From positions 54,509,050 through 54,573,049 of the forward strand of contig OY292277.1 of assembly GCA_958496175.1 (NCBI GenBank): a stretch of DNA of 64,000 bases, given 5' to 3'. The stretch is from Sisyra terminalis (Eukaryota > Arthropoda > Insecta > Neuroptera > Sisyridae). The notes under the pieces are model-generated. The model worked only from the letters and a program-made list of their open reading frames with translations. It had not been told where the DNA came from and made no database searches. A program made the position numbers and the translations under genes. Shown here one piece after another: positions 1 to 11,406 of the stretch (positions are counted from its first letter, which is position 1; every line of letters starts with the position of its first letter).

Positions 1-148
1 TGAATTCATTTTTGTCATTTTAATTTGAGATTGAATTGATTTCATCTTGTACTAGTAACTTTCCGTGAAATATTTAATAGGCCAACACTGAGACAACTGA
101 CAAATGATAATTATTGGCAAAATGAATGAAACAATCGATTGTGTATAC

Positions 149-1146
149 TAGACTGATTTAAAAAAAATGATGATTTTTTTTTCTTAATTATAATGAAAAT
201 ATTGTTGGGAATGACCAAAAAAAAATCCTGTGAAAGTTTAAGCTCTTAATATTAATATTAAGAGGTACCGCAAGGTGTCGCAAATTTCGATTTTCCATTG
301 AAATAACATGGCAACAATATTCTCTTGCACTTTGGAATTTTATAGCTCACGTTGGTGACAATATTTCGGAATAACCAAGGTCTATTCTTGTAGGAAATTG
401 AACGATCTACAAAAAAGGTCTCGTACAAGTTATTGATATATTTATTCCTTCAAAAGTTATTCGAGGTCAAAGTTGAACTAAGGAGAAATTTTAATAATTT
501 TTCAATTTTTTGACGCAACCATCAATTTATTGAGAAAAATTTTTTTGGGGCATTTTGGTAGAGCACTTTTTTTCCTATAACTTATCTTTATAAAAGTTTT
601 TGATATTTTTCACAGGTTCTAACTAATAAAAAAAATATTTTTTATGTTAAAAATATAATAATTCAGGGAATTTTCAGTTTAATGCAAATAATTTAGGACC
701 TGTGAAAAATATAAAACTTTTATAGAGATAAGTTATACAAAACAAAAGTGCTCTACAAAAAATGTCCTATAAAATTTTGTCATAAAATTGATGGTTGCGT
801 CAAAAAAATGAAAAAATATTAAAACATCTCTTTAGTTCAATTTTGACCTCGAATAACTTTTGAAGGAATAAATATATCAAAAACTTGTTGGAGACCTTTT
901 TTGAAGATCGTTCAATTTTCTACAAGAATATATGTACCTTGGTCATTCCGAAATATTGTCACCAACGTGAGCTATAAAATTCCAAAGTGCAAGAGAATAT
1001 TGTTCCCATGTTATTTCAATGGAAAATCGAAATTTGCGATGCGGCACCTCTTAATATTAATATTAAGAGCTTAAACTTTCAGATTATTTTTTTTTGTCAT
1101 TCCCAACAATATTTTCGATATAATTAAGAAAAAAAAAATCATCATA
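149..1146. mobile_element. R1 hairpin element, copy 1
   Basis: A roughly 1-kb element whose left half is the inverted repeat of its right half, with the centre near 650. The arms carry the box CTTAATATTAATATTAAG and the box CTACAAAAAAGGTCTC. The left terminus TAGACTGATT matches the termini of the copies at 12322, 35771 and 63410; the right terminus is eroded. It has no transposase. Terminal TA dinucleotides suggest Tc1/mariner-type insertion (inferred). It lies inside an R2 copy, a few bases from the R2 end GTGTATAC. Confidence 0.75.
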
Positions 1147-1680
1147 TTTGTATAAAACATAATTTTGAACAGAAGTTCAAACAAAAATATTTGTGACGTA
1201 TTGCCCAAATGCGTATTTCGATTGCTAAGCAATCTCCTCAGTGGTCATCAATCAGTAGTTTGGATCACTCCGTAACTGCTTTGTTGTGATTCACAGGTGA
1301 TGAGCAATCGAAATACGTATTTGGGAAACTGCAATTATTCCCATGTTATTTCAATGGAAAATCGAAATTGGCGATCTGGCACCTCTTAATAGTAATATTA
1401 ATATTAAGAGCTTAAACTTTCATAGGATTTTTTTTTGTCATTCCCAACAATATTTTCGAAATAATTAAGAAAAAAAAAGTATCATTTTTGTATAAAACAT
1501 AATTTTGAACAGAAGTTCAAACAAAAATATATGTGACATATTGCCCAAATACGTATTTCGATTGCTAAGCAATCTCCTCAGTGGTCATCAATCAGTAGTT
1601 TGGATCACTCCGTAACTGCTTTGTGGTGACACACAGGTGATGAGCAATCGAAATACGTATCTGGGCAATACGTCACGAAT
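1000..1680 (+). repeat. Partial tandem duplication across an R1/R2 junction
   Basis: About 340 bp holding the end of R1 plus the central R2 hairpin block is present twice in direct order (about 1000-1340 and 1340-1680). The copies differ by scattered substitutions, for example TTGTTGTGATT against TTGTGGTGACA near the centre. This is a local duplication after R1 entered R2. Confidence 0.55.
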
Positions 1681-1845
1681 ATTTTTGTTTGAACTTCAGT
1701 TCAAATTTATGTACCAAATTTAATCAAATTTATGTTTGTGGTATGATTTTTATATATTATTATGTATATTAAATTATACTGCATAAATTGGACCGCAATA
1801 CATTCTATATATTGTTTACACAGTATAACTGTTCAAAGTCAGCGA

Positions 1846-3129
1846 TTAAAACAAATGATATCAATGTGGCTTTGCCGAAATACATACGTTTGGCTAATAT
1901 GTATTGATAACTAGTGAATGAAATTATTGGATTGAATGGATAAGTTGTTAAATCAACGATATAGATCATAAAACAATGGCGTTAATAACTATGAAATTCA
2001 GTGATTGATTGTTTTGAACAATTTTTTTTGCTCGGATAATTGATTAAATCCTGTGGCGTCTTATATTCCCCCAAAACGTTGATTTAACAACAGGAAGCGC
2101 AATTAATTTTTACAATAAATTGGTTCTTCTTATCAATGATGAAAGTTAGTACTAACTTACCCACTAGTACGCAGTAAAACTAAATGAGCCGCGTACTATT
2201 GCAACGCCATACATATTATGTACCACTGTTTCAAATTCAAATAAGGAAACACTTAAAAAAGAAATCCATTTAAAGTTGTCAACTTTTCGCCTCATCGATC
2301 TTCTTCGAGAGAATGAAACGATAAATCCATTGAACCGCCATAAACATTCACTCATTCATCCATCTATATGCCATAGATATACACAAATGGATCTTTTGAC
2401 CCCACGATAAGTCACTGGCGCATTACGTAAAAGAAAGAAAAGAAAAAAAAACATTGTCTTAAGTGTTTTATGGTCGCTTCCGTTTAATTACTTGTTGCCT
2501 CATCTTCTGCTCATCCAAATTTACTCTCTGATTACGTTAACATTTTCAACTTGTCAACTTTCAAGTGGCTTCTAATTAAATTCCAAGTTGAAAATTTGTC
2601 GTCGCCGACGATAAATCCGTCTGACGTTCATTTGAAATTCAAAAATTGGAAACATCTCCCCATTATGCATATGTGAAGCGTTAAAGTAGTGAGTCATTTG
2701 GCCCTGTTTACCCTACATTCCATTTGCTCGTAAAATTGCTTTTCTCGTTGAAAAAAGTCCCTTTGTTCGAGTGATTGATATATATTTTTTCCACTCCCGA
2801 CGAACGAAAAGGTTCCCGTCGAAAACGAGGGGCGGACACGTCGGTTCGGCGACGTAAAAGGCGTGCGAGCTTTTTCATGTTTTCATCGGAAAGCATTTAC
2901 TTATTAGACCGAAAAAAGTTATTCACAATAACGGTTAGGATTTGGGGTCGCATCGCCAGCCAACCCCTCTGAATCCCGCTGAGGAGAGAGCTGTCCTTTT
3001 CATTCGGGACGAGTCCCGGTTTGTATTGTTGAAGATATTATGTGATTGAGATGTCTTACATTAGGCTTTTGCACCTGCATGTGCTTTAAATGAGGCCTTT
3101 ATATAAAATCAGGGCCGTAATTTAGTTCG
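1846..3129. other. Unassigned stretch with a CpG-rich island
   Basis: No convincing gene. ORFs of 62-65 codons on both strands have no recognisable motif. About 2795-2870 is rich in CpG and G/C within very AT-rich surroundings; it could be a promoter, an exon of an unseen gene or a transposon fragment. Confidence 0.3.
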
Positions 3130-3413
3130 CGTTATTAGTTTCTTAATTTCTTTGGAAATAAATAATCACTTTCACACTTAACAATCACTCAAATGACAAT
3201 AACCACTTATAATGAGCCCCTTATATATCCGCAATGCAACGTTCTCGAATGTTCTCCCAATGTTCTAGCACTTACTAGACGTTTCTAGAATATTCTATAT
3301 GTGCATTTGCATTGGTGGGAGAGAGAGAGAAAATAGTCACTAAGCCAATCGCGTGCCGTCATGGCACAAAGAGAGAGAGAGAGAGAGAGACACCTCGTCC
3401 TTTTCTGTTACAA
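3130..3413 (+). mobile_element. Truncated LTR fragment
   Basis: It shares a long collinear stretch with the solo LTR at 8573-9031, including TTCTTTGGAAATAAATAATC, the CACTTACTAGA region and the terminal TTTCTGTTACA. The 5' portion is missing. It contains a (GA)n run at about 3369-3390. Confidence 0.6.
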
Positions 3414-3533
3414 TATCTTAAAATTTCGACCTAAGTTTCAACATTGAGTTGTTCTTGGAAAGTTCTTGAAATACACCTAATGCTTCCGCACCCCTCTTCT
3501 CTTTCCTTAGCATTCAACAGTGCTACTACTAAA

Positions 3534-5201
3534 ACCCTATACCGATTAGCCCCATAAAATTTGAAAGTGTGAATTTTCCGAAATTTTTTTGCCTGTCGAT
3601 TAAAAAAAATAGGTTTTAAGCAACTTACAATAACAAAAATGAGGAAGAATTTAGGAAACGGTTAGTTAAAAATAAAACTAAAAAAAATAATTAAATAACA
3701 CTTAACAGATCCTCCCCCCCTTCTAAAAATAATGGAAGAAAAGAGGCAATTATGAAATTATTTTTTTTCTCAAATTATATTTTCCCAAAATTTTCCAAAA
3801 AAAAAAAAAGTGAAACATAAAATAACACGCTTTTCTCCCAAATTTTTTCATTTTCGTTTGTGAAAATCAAATTTTCTCACAAATTTTTTTTTGAAAATAT
3901 ACATATGAAGTAGAACATTAAGTGTTGATTGAAATTCGAAAATTATTTTCCACATTTTCTGATTCAGCCAACTTTTTTAGACTAGTAAAAATCAAAACAA
4001 CATTGAAGAGGCTTTCCGCATTTAAATTTTCATCGTTTGGGAAAATCATTTTTTTATATAAGTAATATACGTATTTAAGTATATACATATAAGGATTCAT
4101 AAAATTTTTATCGGAAAAATTGAATTTCACAAACGATGAAAATTTATGTGTGGAAAGCCTCTTCAATGTTGTTTTGATTTTTACTAGTTTAAAAAAGTTG
4201 GCTGAATCAGAAAATGTGGAAATATTTTCCAAATTTCAATAAACACTTAATGTTCTACTTCATATATCTATTTTCAAAAAATTTTTTTTGTTAGAAAACT
4301 TGATTTTCACAAATGATAAAAAAATTTGGGAGAAAAGTGGGTTAAATGATGTTTCAATTTTTGTTTTTTTGAATAATTTTGAGAAAATATTATTTAAGGA
4401 AAAAAATAATTTTATAATTGCCGTGTATATAATATATAGAATACATTGCGGTCCAATTTATGAAGTATAATTAAATATAATAATATATATAAATATCATA
4501 CCATAAACATAAATTTGAACAGTAGTTCAAACAAAAATATTCGTAACGTATTGCCCAGATACGTATTTCGATTGCCAAGCAATTTTCCTTAGTGGTCATC
4601 AATTAGTTTGGATCACTCCGTAACTGCTTTGTGATAATCCAAACTACTTGATGACCACTGAGGAAGATTGCTTGGCAATCGAAATACGTATCTGGGCAAT
4701 ATGTCACGAATATTTTTGTTTGAACTTCTGGTTCAAATTTATGTTTATGGTATGATTTTTATATATATTATTATATTTAATTATACTACATAAATTAGAC
4801 CGCAATATATTCTATATATTGTATACAAAGTATAACTGTTCAAAGTCAGCGAAAAAATCTTATTTTGATTCATAACTGCCTTTTTTTTTTTTTCATTATT
4901 TTTAGAAGGGGGGGAGGTTCTGTTAAGTTTTATTAATTTTTTTTTAAGTTTTTGTTTTGACCTACCGTTTTATAAATTCTGCCGGATTTTTGTTATTGTA
5001 AGTTACTTAAAACCTAATTTTTTAAACATTTTACTATATCAATGACTAATTAATTAATTTTTCTTAATTAATTAATTACTGTCAAAACTATTTTGTCACA
5101 AACGAAACGGTTTCTTTCACAAACGATTTCCCATCAATTGGCGAAAAAAAAATTTGGAAAATTCACACTTTAAAATTTTATGGGGCTAATCGGTATAGGG
5201 T
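3534..5201. mobile_element. R3 large hairpin element
   Basis: The two ends are inverted copies: ACCCTATACCGATTAGCCCC on the left and its complement at about 5180-5201. The match continues inward through the poly-C/poly-G blocks (3713 and 4909) to a centre near 4080. An R2 copy (4423-4871) interrupts the right arm. The 104-codon minus-strand ORF at 3918-4232 spans the palindrome centre and is not regarded as a gene. No transposase is seen. Confidence 0.65.
4423..4871 (+). mobile_element. R2 hairpin element, copy inside R3
   Basis: A full short R2: it starts GTGTATA, has inverted arms around about 4620 and ends with the tail GAAAAAATCTTATTTTGATT. It is flanked by ATAATTGCC (4414-4422) and ATAACTGCC (4872-4880), a 9-bp target duplication with one mismatch. 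The R3 left arm, complemented, shows the uninterrupted site, so R2 entered after R3. Confidence 0.7.
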
Positions 5202-5590
5202 ATTACTAAATAAATTATAAAAATTATGCTTTTTTCGGGTTTTAATTGGCTAGTTTTTGTTGGTCCACAAAATGATTCGATTCAATTGCATTAAAAATCA
5301 TCATAAAAGTCTACAATCATTGCACAATTGTTATAGAAGGTTTAGGTGTATTTAATTTTCCAAGAAGAGGGAGGGATTAGATAGATTTTTGGATCATCAC
5401 AAAGCAGTTACGGAGTGATCGAAACTACTTGATGACCACTGAGGGAGATTGCTTGGCAATCGAAATACGTAACAAATATTTTTGTTTGAACTTCTGTTTA
5501 TGGTATGATTTTTATATATTATTATATTAAATTATACTACATAAATTGAACCGCAATATATTCTATATATTGTATACACAATAGGTATAG
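5202..5590. repeat. R3-flank and R2 right-arm fragment
   Basis: About 5125-5400 is the reverse complement of the central block of the R2 copy at 38694-39309. About 5395-5590 is an R2 arm ending at TTGTATACACA. This is probably the remains of a second composite R2 copy. Confidence 0.5.
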
Positions 5591-7629
5591 TAATTTTATG
5601 AAAAATTTGATGTCGAGTTTTCAACGAAATTACGCTTTTTAAGAACCGTGAAATATATTCATAAGTGGTTTTCGACATTGCTTTATGTGATGGGTGACCC
5701 ATTATAATTGCGGCCCTGTTTACAAACGTAAACCACGTCTAATTGAATAATCCGAAATGAAAAGACGGGAAGTAAGGGTAGAACGTAGATATAATAAAAT
5801 TGTATACAAACACGCAATTTTTTCACAAGCAGGGGAACCAAACGCAAATTTTCGACCAGGAAACCGGTTAGTCCGAAACTTTAATTGGTATATATTAGTC
5901 AAGGTGGAACTATAGTAATTAAATGTCAATTTGCATATTTTTTTTCTTCATAAACTACAAGGTTTGAGTAAAAAGTTCATAGAACTTTTTTTTTTTTTGA
6001 TAATTTGATTGATATGACTTAGGGCATAGTTGTAAATCAAAATGGCGAAACCGGCAAATTTCTATGGAACCTTCGTTTGGTCATTTGGTGAAAAAAAAGA
6101 AAAAAATTGCCGAAAGGAATGTAAAATTGTTTTCGTTAGGGAATATAGATAATTAATTGGCTGTTGGAATTGTTTATTTATTTTTTCTTTTAACACTTCA
6201 ATTAATTTCGATTCAATATATTTATATGGTATGGTCAACTAGTATTTGTGATTTATTTGGTGGATTTTTTTCAATTTATGATATTTGTCAGTGTTGATGA
6301 TTTCCAAAAGATTTTTTTTTTGTTTTGAGGAAGTTTTGATTTATGTTACTGTAAAAAAGAAAATGTACACCAATAAATTTTCGGTCTTTTTATAATGGTA
6401 AAAGTTGTAGAAAAGTTGATAAATTTAAAGAATATTTGTGACATACAAATTCAAATTTGATTTTAAAAAAATAATTTTCAGTTGTTTGTGAAAGTTTTAG
6501 TGATTATTTTGACATCAAAAAGAAAAGAACTTAGGCTTTATCCAGAAAATGAATTTTGATGAAATCATCCCTCATCACAATTCTGTCATCCAATTAGCGA
6601 CACGAAGACATTATACGTTTGTAACGCAGCCATAATAATTAATAAATGACGTAGTGTTGAAAGACGCCAGAAAATGGCTTTCATAAGGTAATTTTCATTA
6701 ACTGGTAAAATTAAAAGGTCTATAACAAATGATTCACTCGTCGTATCACGGAAATGTGAAATATTGTTTGTGGATATGCAACCGGTGGTACGTGCATGTA
6801 TATATGGTGGCGTATTCGACCATAGCCTCCTATAAGTAATTCCCCTATCACGTTATCTTTTCTATCTTCTATTATATAAAATGAATTGACCGATTCATCA
6901 CTTTGGTATTGAATTATTTGTAGAATGCAAAGGAAGGTTTAAAAGATGAGAAACTGGGAAGAAGTTGTAAGGAAAATAGAAAAAGCAACAAAAATTTTTT
7001 TTCCATATAAACTATTAATATCTGTCAAATAGGCCAAATAGGACAAGTAGGCGCTGATGCCAATAAATATTTGACAACAAACAAATATGTCATTTCTGGG
7101 CTTTGTGATTTTGCAATAGAACTTCCATTTATTTACATTTACATATTTTACGTAATATTAATTGTAATCTGGACCAATTGGAGAAATTACAATTATTTGT
7201 CATTATTGTAAGGTGCTAAAATACTGCAGTAAATCTACTGAGTTATATTCGGCTGGTGGAAAAGTAAAATTGCAACAATTGGTCCTACCACTAGATCCAC
7301 TACGCTCATTAGTATATGGGATAGGAAATGATTCTAACTACTCCTTGGCCAATATTCAAAGATATAACAGTTGCATGCACCAAATGACGTCATTTGGTGC
7401 ATAAAACAATGCAATTATGTTTAAGGAAGTACTGAAGAAAACAGGAACATTCCCAGTAAGTTTCCAGTCCTTGACTAGTACTGACCTTAGGATCGAATTG
7501 GCCAAAAGAATAACACAATTTCGAGGGACATAAATTGACAAAAACAAAAATCTGTTAAGAAATATTTATGTATGGCTTTAAAGTCATAAACAGGTGGGAA
7601 TATAAAAAAAAAAAATATGCATTAGAGTT
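5591..7629. other. Non-coding stretch, nothing recognised
   Basis: AT-rich sequence with ORFs below 70 codons and no motif I recognise. No repeat relation to the rest of the window was noticed except at its edges. Confidence 0.3.
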
Positions 7630-7985
7630 TTTATAGGGGTAAATCTAAACAAGGAAAATACAATGTGTAATAATTAAATTGTTAGTAACCTAATAATTAA
7701 AAATTAGCGACCGATAGCACCGATATCAATTAATTTTCGCAATTCAATTTTAGGTGGTACAAAGTTTACCGGATCCTCTGATATTTTAATAAAAATATTT
7801 GCATATAACATAATCAAGTGCATATCAATTATAAAGTAGGCAATTTGCAAAATGCTTTAGTTTTTAAATGTATTTAGTATTATTGCCATACATCAAAGAA
7901 TTTACGGAAACCATGAAATGAAATTTGAATTTTGGTTGGTTTCTAAATACATTAAAAATCCTGGTTGTTTTCATCCATGGTGTGG

Positions 7986-8297
7986 TAAATAATTAATAAT
8001 GTTGTTGGGAACTTGGTTTCAAATAATAAGACATTATTTTTCAAATTAGCTCAACGTTTCGATGGCATTTATTTCCAATTTCTTCAGGAGAACTAAAACA
8101 TAATAACAATGCATGTTGTTCAAAGCCAAATTACACAAATTAATTTTCGCTGTAATTTGCCTTTCGACATGCATTGTTATTACATTTTAGTTCTCCTGAA
8201 GAAGTTGGAAATAAATACCAACGAAACGTTGACATAATTTGAAAAATAACGCCTTATTATTTGAATCCAAGTTCCCAAGAACATTATTAATTATTTA
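7986..8297. mobile_element. R8 hairpin element
   Basis: An inverted-repeat element of about 312 bp. The arms begin TAAATAATTAATAATGTT and end with the complement; the centre is near 8140. The right arm carries CTGAAGAAG, a GTTGG/CCAAC stem, then GAAACGTTG at 8196-8230. Confidence 0.65.
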
Positions 8298-8308
8298 AAT
8301 TAAAGATA

Positions 8309-9100
8309 TTAGATGATAAAATTTAGTTCTCAGCTTTTATTAAATAAAAAAATAATTCAGGTTGTTTAAGATCGGTTTTTTTATTTAATATTTCTTTTAT
8401 TCAATTAGCTACGTTTTGTATCGTATCATAACTTCATCAGGTTTCTTGGATCACAAAAAATATAATATTTTCAATTTAAATTCAATAGTTTTATTGAAAA
8501 TGTTATATTTTTTGTGATTTAAGAAGCCTGATGAAGTTACGATACGTAACGAAACGTAGCTAATTTTAATATTGCAACGCGACGTCTCAAAACTGTATTG
8601 AGATGGCGTTTATTCGTTCTTTTAATTTCTTTTGGAAATAAATAATCACTTTCACACTTAACAATCACTTTTTTTTTTATTACACTTGTATACACTTTTT
8701 ATTACACAATTACACTCGTCAAAACAATCACTTAAATGACAATAATTACTTTTAAATCGAAATCACAATAAAAATAGCTTTGTTGTAACGGAAATTCAAA
8801 AAGAACTTCGATACAGAACTGTCAACTGTCTTGAACTGAGCGCCTTATATACCCGCAACCCAACATATTGCAATGTACTCCAATGTTCGTTAATGTTCCA
8901 TCGCTTACTAGATGTTTCTAGAACAATCTATATGTGCATTCGTATTGGTGGGAGAGAGAAAGAAGTCTCTCAGCCAATTGCGTACCGGCATGGCACAAAG
9001 AGAGAGACAGACTTTGTCCCTTTCTGTTACAATATTAAAAATTTTTAAATAAAAAAAACCGATCTTGAACAACCTGAATTGTCTTCGTATTTATTAAAAA
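8309..9100. mobile_element. R7 hairpin element, interrupted by a solo LTR
   Basis: The left arm contains TTCAGGTTGTTTAAGATCGG (about 8357), and the inverted counterpart lies at about 9058-9080. Without the LTR the element is about 330 bp with its centre near 8485. The right arm holds CTGATGAAG, stem GTTACG/CGTAAC, then GAAACGTAGCT. A partial copy lies at 14380-14575. Confidence 0.65.
8573..9031 (+). mobile_element. Solo LTR
   Basis: A 459-bp sequence beginning TGCAACGCGACG and ending TTTCTGTTACA, so TG...CA termini. It is flanked by ATAT (8569-8572 and 9032-9035), a 4-bp target duplication as expected for LTR retrotransposons such as Gypsy. There is no internal coding sequence. A truncated relative lies at 3130-3413. 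Left and right flanks join into a continuous R7 arm, which confirms the borders. Confidence 0.75.
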
Positions 9101-10068
9101 TATTATTAAATTTATATGCTTATAAAAGTTATATCCTTCATTTTGTTGATATGTTCGCTTTGATAATTGAATAATTATTAACTTAAAACTGCATTTACGA
9201 ACTGGTTTTATCTTAACCACTTATAAAGATTTAAATTTAAACGTGTAAACAAAATATAAATTTATGGAATGCAAATTATCATACTTTCAACTGCTGATAT
9301 GAAATAACATAGTAAAAGCTTAAAGTTCAAAATGCGGCCGAGAGAATGGCAGGTAAAAATATGTAAATCAGGAATTTGTAACCAGTTTCAGGTATTTCTT
9401 ATTTGTTGTCAATTATAAATCAATTAACACCTGTTTTCGAATGCATTTGTGACACCTGTAATCTTATCTTTTTCTCACATTTTGGCCTTCAAGCTGTTAT
9501 TATGTTAATTTCATACCACCCGTTGGGACCAGGTAGAGAATTGTTTGCAATTTCACACCAACTCGGAATGCAGCCGGTTTGGGTCACATTATTGATCATT
9601 ATGATCCAAAGATCGATAATTCGAACGTAAATTTCTGTCTACCTGCATTCTTTCGTATGATTCAATAACAGGTTTATTGATTTTAATAATATTTTGATTT
9701 CAAATATATCTTAGGCATGTTTCGCCAAAAATCAGTATAAAGGTCACAAACAAGTCCAATTTAAATATTTGTACCAATTTTTCTGGTTTTACTTATGGTT
9801 CCAACCTGAAGACAGCTTTACTGATTTGATAGAAACTTTGTAATCAAGTAAAACTAATTTTTCTTCAGAAGAAATGGTGGCCTATTTACGTTTAATTATG
9901 AATAATAAAAGTAGCAATAATAAATGTATATCTTGAAAGTAATTTATAATTGATACAGCGAGGGATGCTGCGAGTTGATAAGGGAGGTGATTGAAATAAT
10001 TTAAAAGATTTTTTTACAACCATTCATAACCATAGGCTGGCTGGACAATGTCTATCGAGTTCAGCTAG

Positions 10069-11406
10069 TTATATTATATGTAAATATAGTGTTTGAAAAA
10101 TCCGTAAATAAAAGTATGGTATACTATCGAAGTTGCAGGTATTATCTAGAACTTGATGAATATTTATGAATTATTGTATATTATTTCGAAACGAAAATTC
10201 TCCCAATATTTAAATGGAAACAGTCGTAGAAAATGTTAATTTCTTTCTAAAAAGTTCTATTTTGATTTGAGGTATTACATAATTTGTTAACCGTATCTCA
10301 AAAACACATTGTGTTTGTAATGGCACTCTGTGTTACACAAACGTAGCAATGGTTGCCTATCTACAGCCGTTCAATGTAATTCCCCTGGCGTACAGGCAGT
10401 TTTAATTTGTTTAGGTTGAGTTCTCCACGGAAAGCTTGTGATATTTGGATGTGAAAATTTTTGCGTTTGTTTGTACTGAATAAATTGCATCATCTGAAGT
10501 CAAATGTGGGCAGTTTAGGATTTATTTAATAACTGAAAAACATTTCATACCGACCGCTGTTAGTTTTGTTTATTTTTTCGCAGCGGATATTCAACTGCAA
10601 AATTCGTAGGAAATAATTAATAAAAGAGCCTTGAACTTTAAATAGTCTTCAATTTCACGGATTCATACGTATCCATGTACTTGACTGAAAAATAAATTCC
10701 TATAAATCCATTGAATTTTCTTTCTCATTAGTGAGTGTTAACGTTGTTAAAAGATTAATTCACCGATAAAATGTGAATTATTTTGTTTATTTTTTGTTGA
10801 TATTTTCGATTTACGTAGGTATTTAATGTTGATTAGCCAATCAATTGATTGAAATTGTAGTGCATTTGAATAAAAATATTAAAATCATAGCTGTTATCTT
10901 GATAGGTTGAAAATACGTTATATCAACATTACACATTTGTATTGTTAATTAAATAAAAAAATAAATGTTTTAATTTTATATAATATATTCGTGACGTAGT
11001 CAAGGTATTGGCCAATCATGAAACTTTTGGTGTTAGTCCGCCAGCAATTATGTTAGCGTAAGTGGGAAAGAGAAAGCCAATGCGAGAATAAAATTTCTTC
11101 CATATGTAGCTCCATCGAGATGTGTCGTCGCTAACGATTGTTAAATTTGTTGGTTATAATAAATTTTATGATGTTTGTTTTCATTGTTCAGTGCTTTAAT
11201 ATGAAACATTGTGCATATATAAATAGTAAATTTTTCAATTTCGTGTGTTATTCGTTTTATTGTTAGCAATTAAATAACAAGTAAACAATTACGCTATGCA
11301 ACTTGTTAGTGCACCAAATGTCATTCAAATGTAACATTGTTTTTTAAATCATAGACTACAAGAGATTTTTTGGGAAAATCTTTTATAAAAGAAAATTTCT
11401 GAAACA
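10069..11406. other. Upstream region of the phospholipid phosphatase
   Basis: No gene recognised. It presumably contains the promoter and 5' leader of the phosphatase gene, but no core promoter element stands out. Confidence 0.3.

Larger units (their letters stand above)
141..1845 (+). repeat. R2 hairpin copy interrupted by R1
   Basis: It begins with the R2 end GTGTATAC at 141, is interrupted by R1, resumes near 1150 and ends with the R2 tail (CAGTATAACTGTTCAAAG, GTCAGCG) at about 1840. The middle contains the R2 arm sequence with its run of small hairpins. Confidence 0.6.
7630..10068 (+). mobile_element. Helitron family H2, copy 1, with nested insertions
   Basis: It is inverted relative to the H2 copy at 49880-53759: 7715-7950 matches the complement of about 51290-51540, and 9285-9950 matches the complement of about 50650-51290. 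The 3' end GTTCAGCTAG at 10059-10068 is followed by T, the expected Helitron 3' context. The central part (about 7986-9270) is occupied by R8, R7 and an LTR. A 75-codon ORF at 9403-9630 has a close relative at 50946-51200, but both are short and lack a Rep or helicase motif. The 5' limit is approximate. Confidence 0.55.

Noticed and set aside
1150..1680. CRISPR-like or satellite array
   Set aside because: The repeats are only two units of a 340-bp tandem duplication containing R1/R2 pieces; there are no regular spacers.
3918..4232. 104-codon ORF as a gene
   Set aside because: It spans the centre of the R3 palindrome; both halves are mutual complements and the composition is low-complexity.
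4658..4700. A fully functional hammerhead ribozyme in R2
   Set aside because: The CUGANGA and GAAA boxes and stem II fit, but there is an extra A before stem II, stem III is displaced by two bases from GAAA, and no stem I closes it. Reported only as a resemblance.
7213..7404. 63-codon ORF as a transposon protein fragment
   Set aside because: No motif and no second copy in the window.
9403..9630. Conserved 75-aa protein shared with 50946-51200
   Set aside because: Both are inside Helitron H2 copies, which explains the similarity; the frame is short and has no Rep, helicase or other motif.
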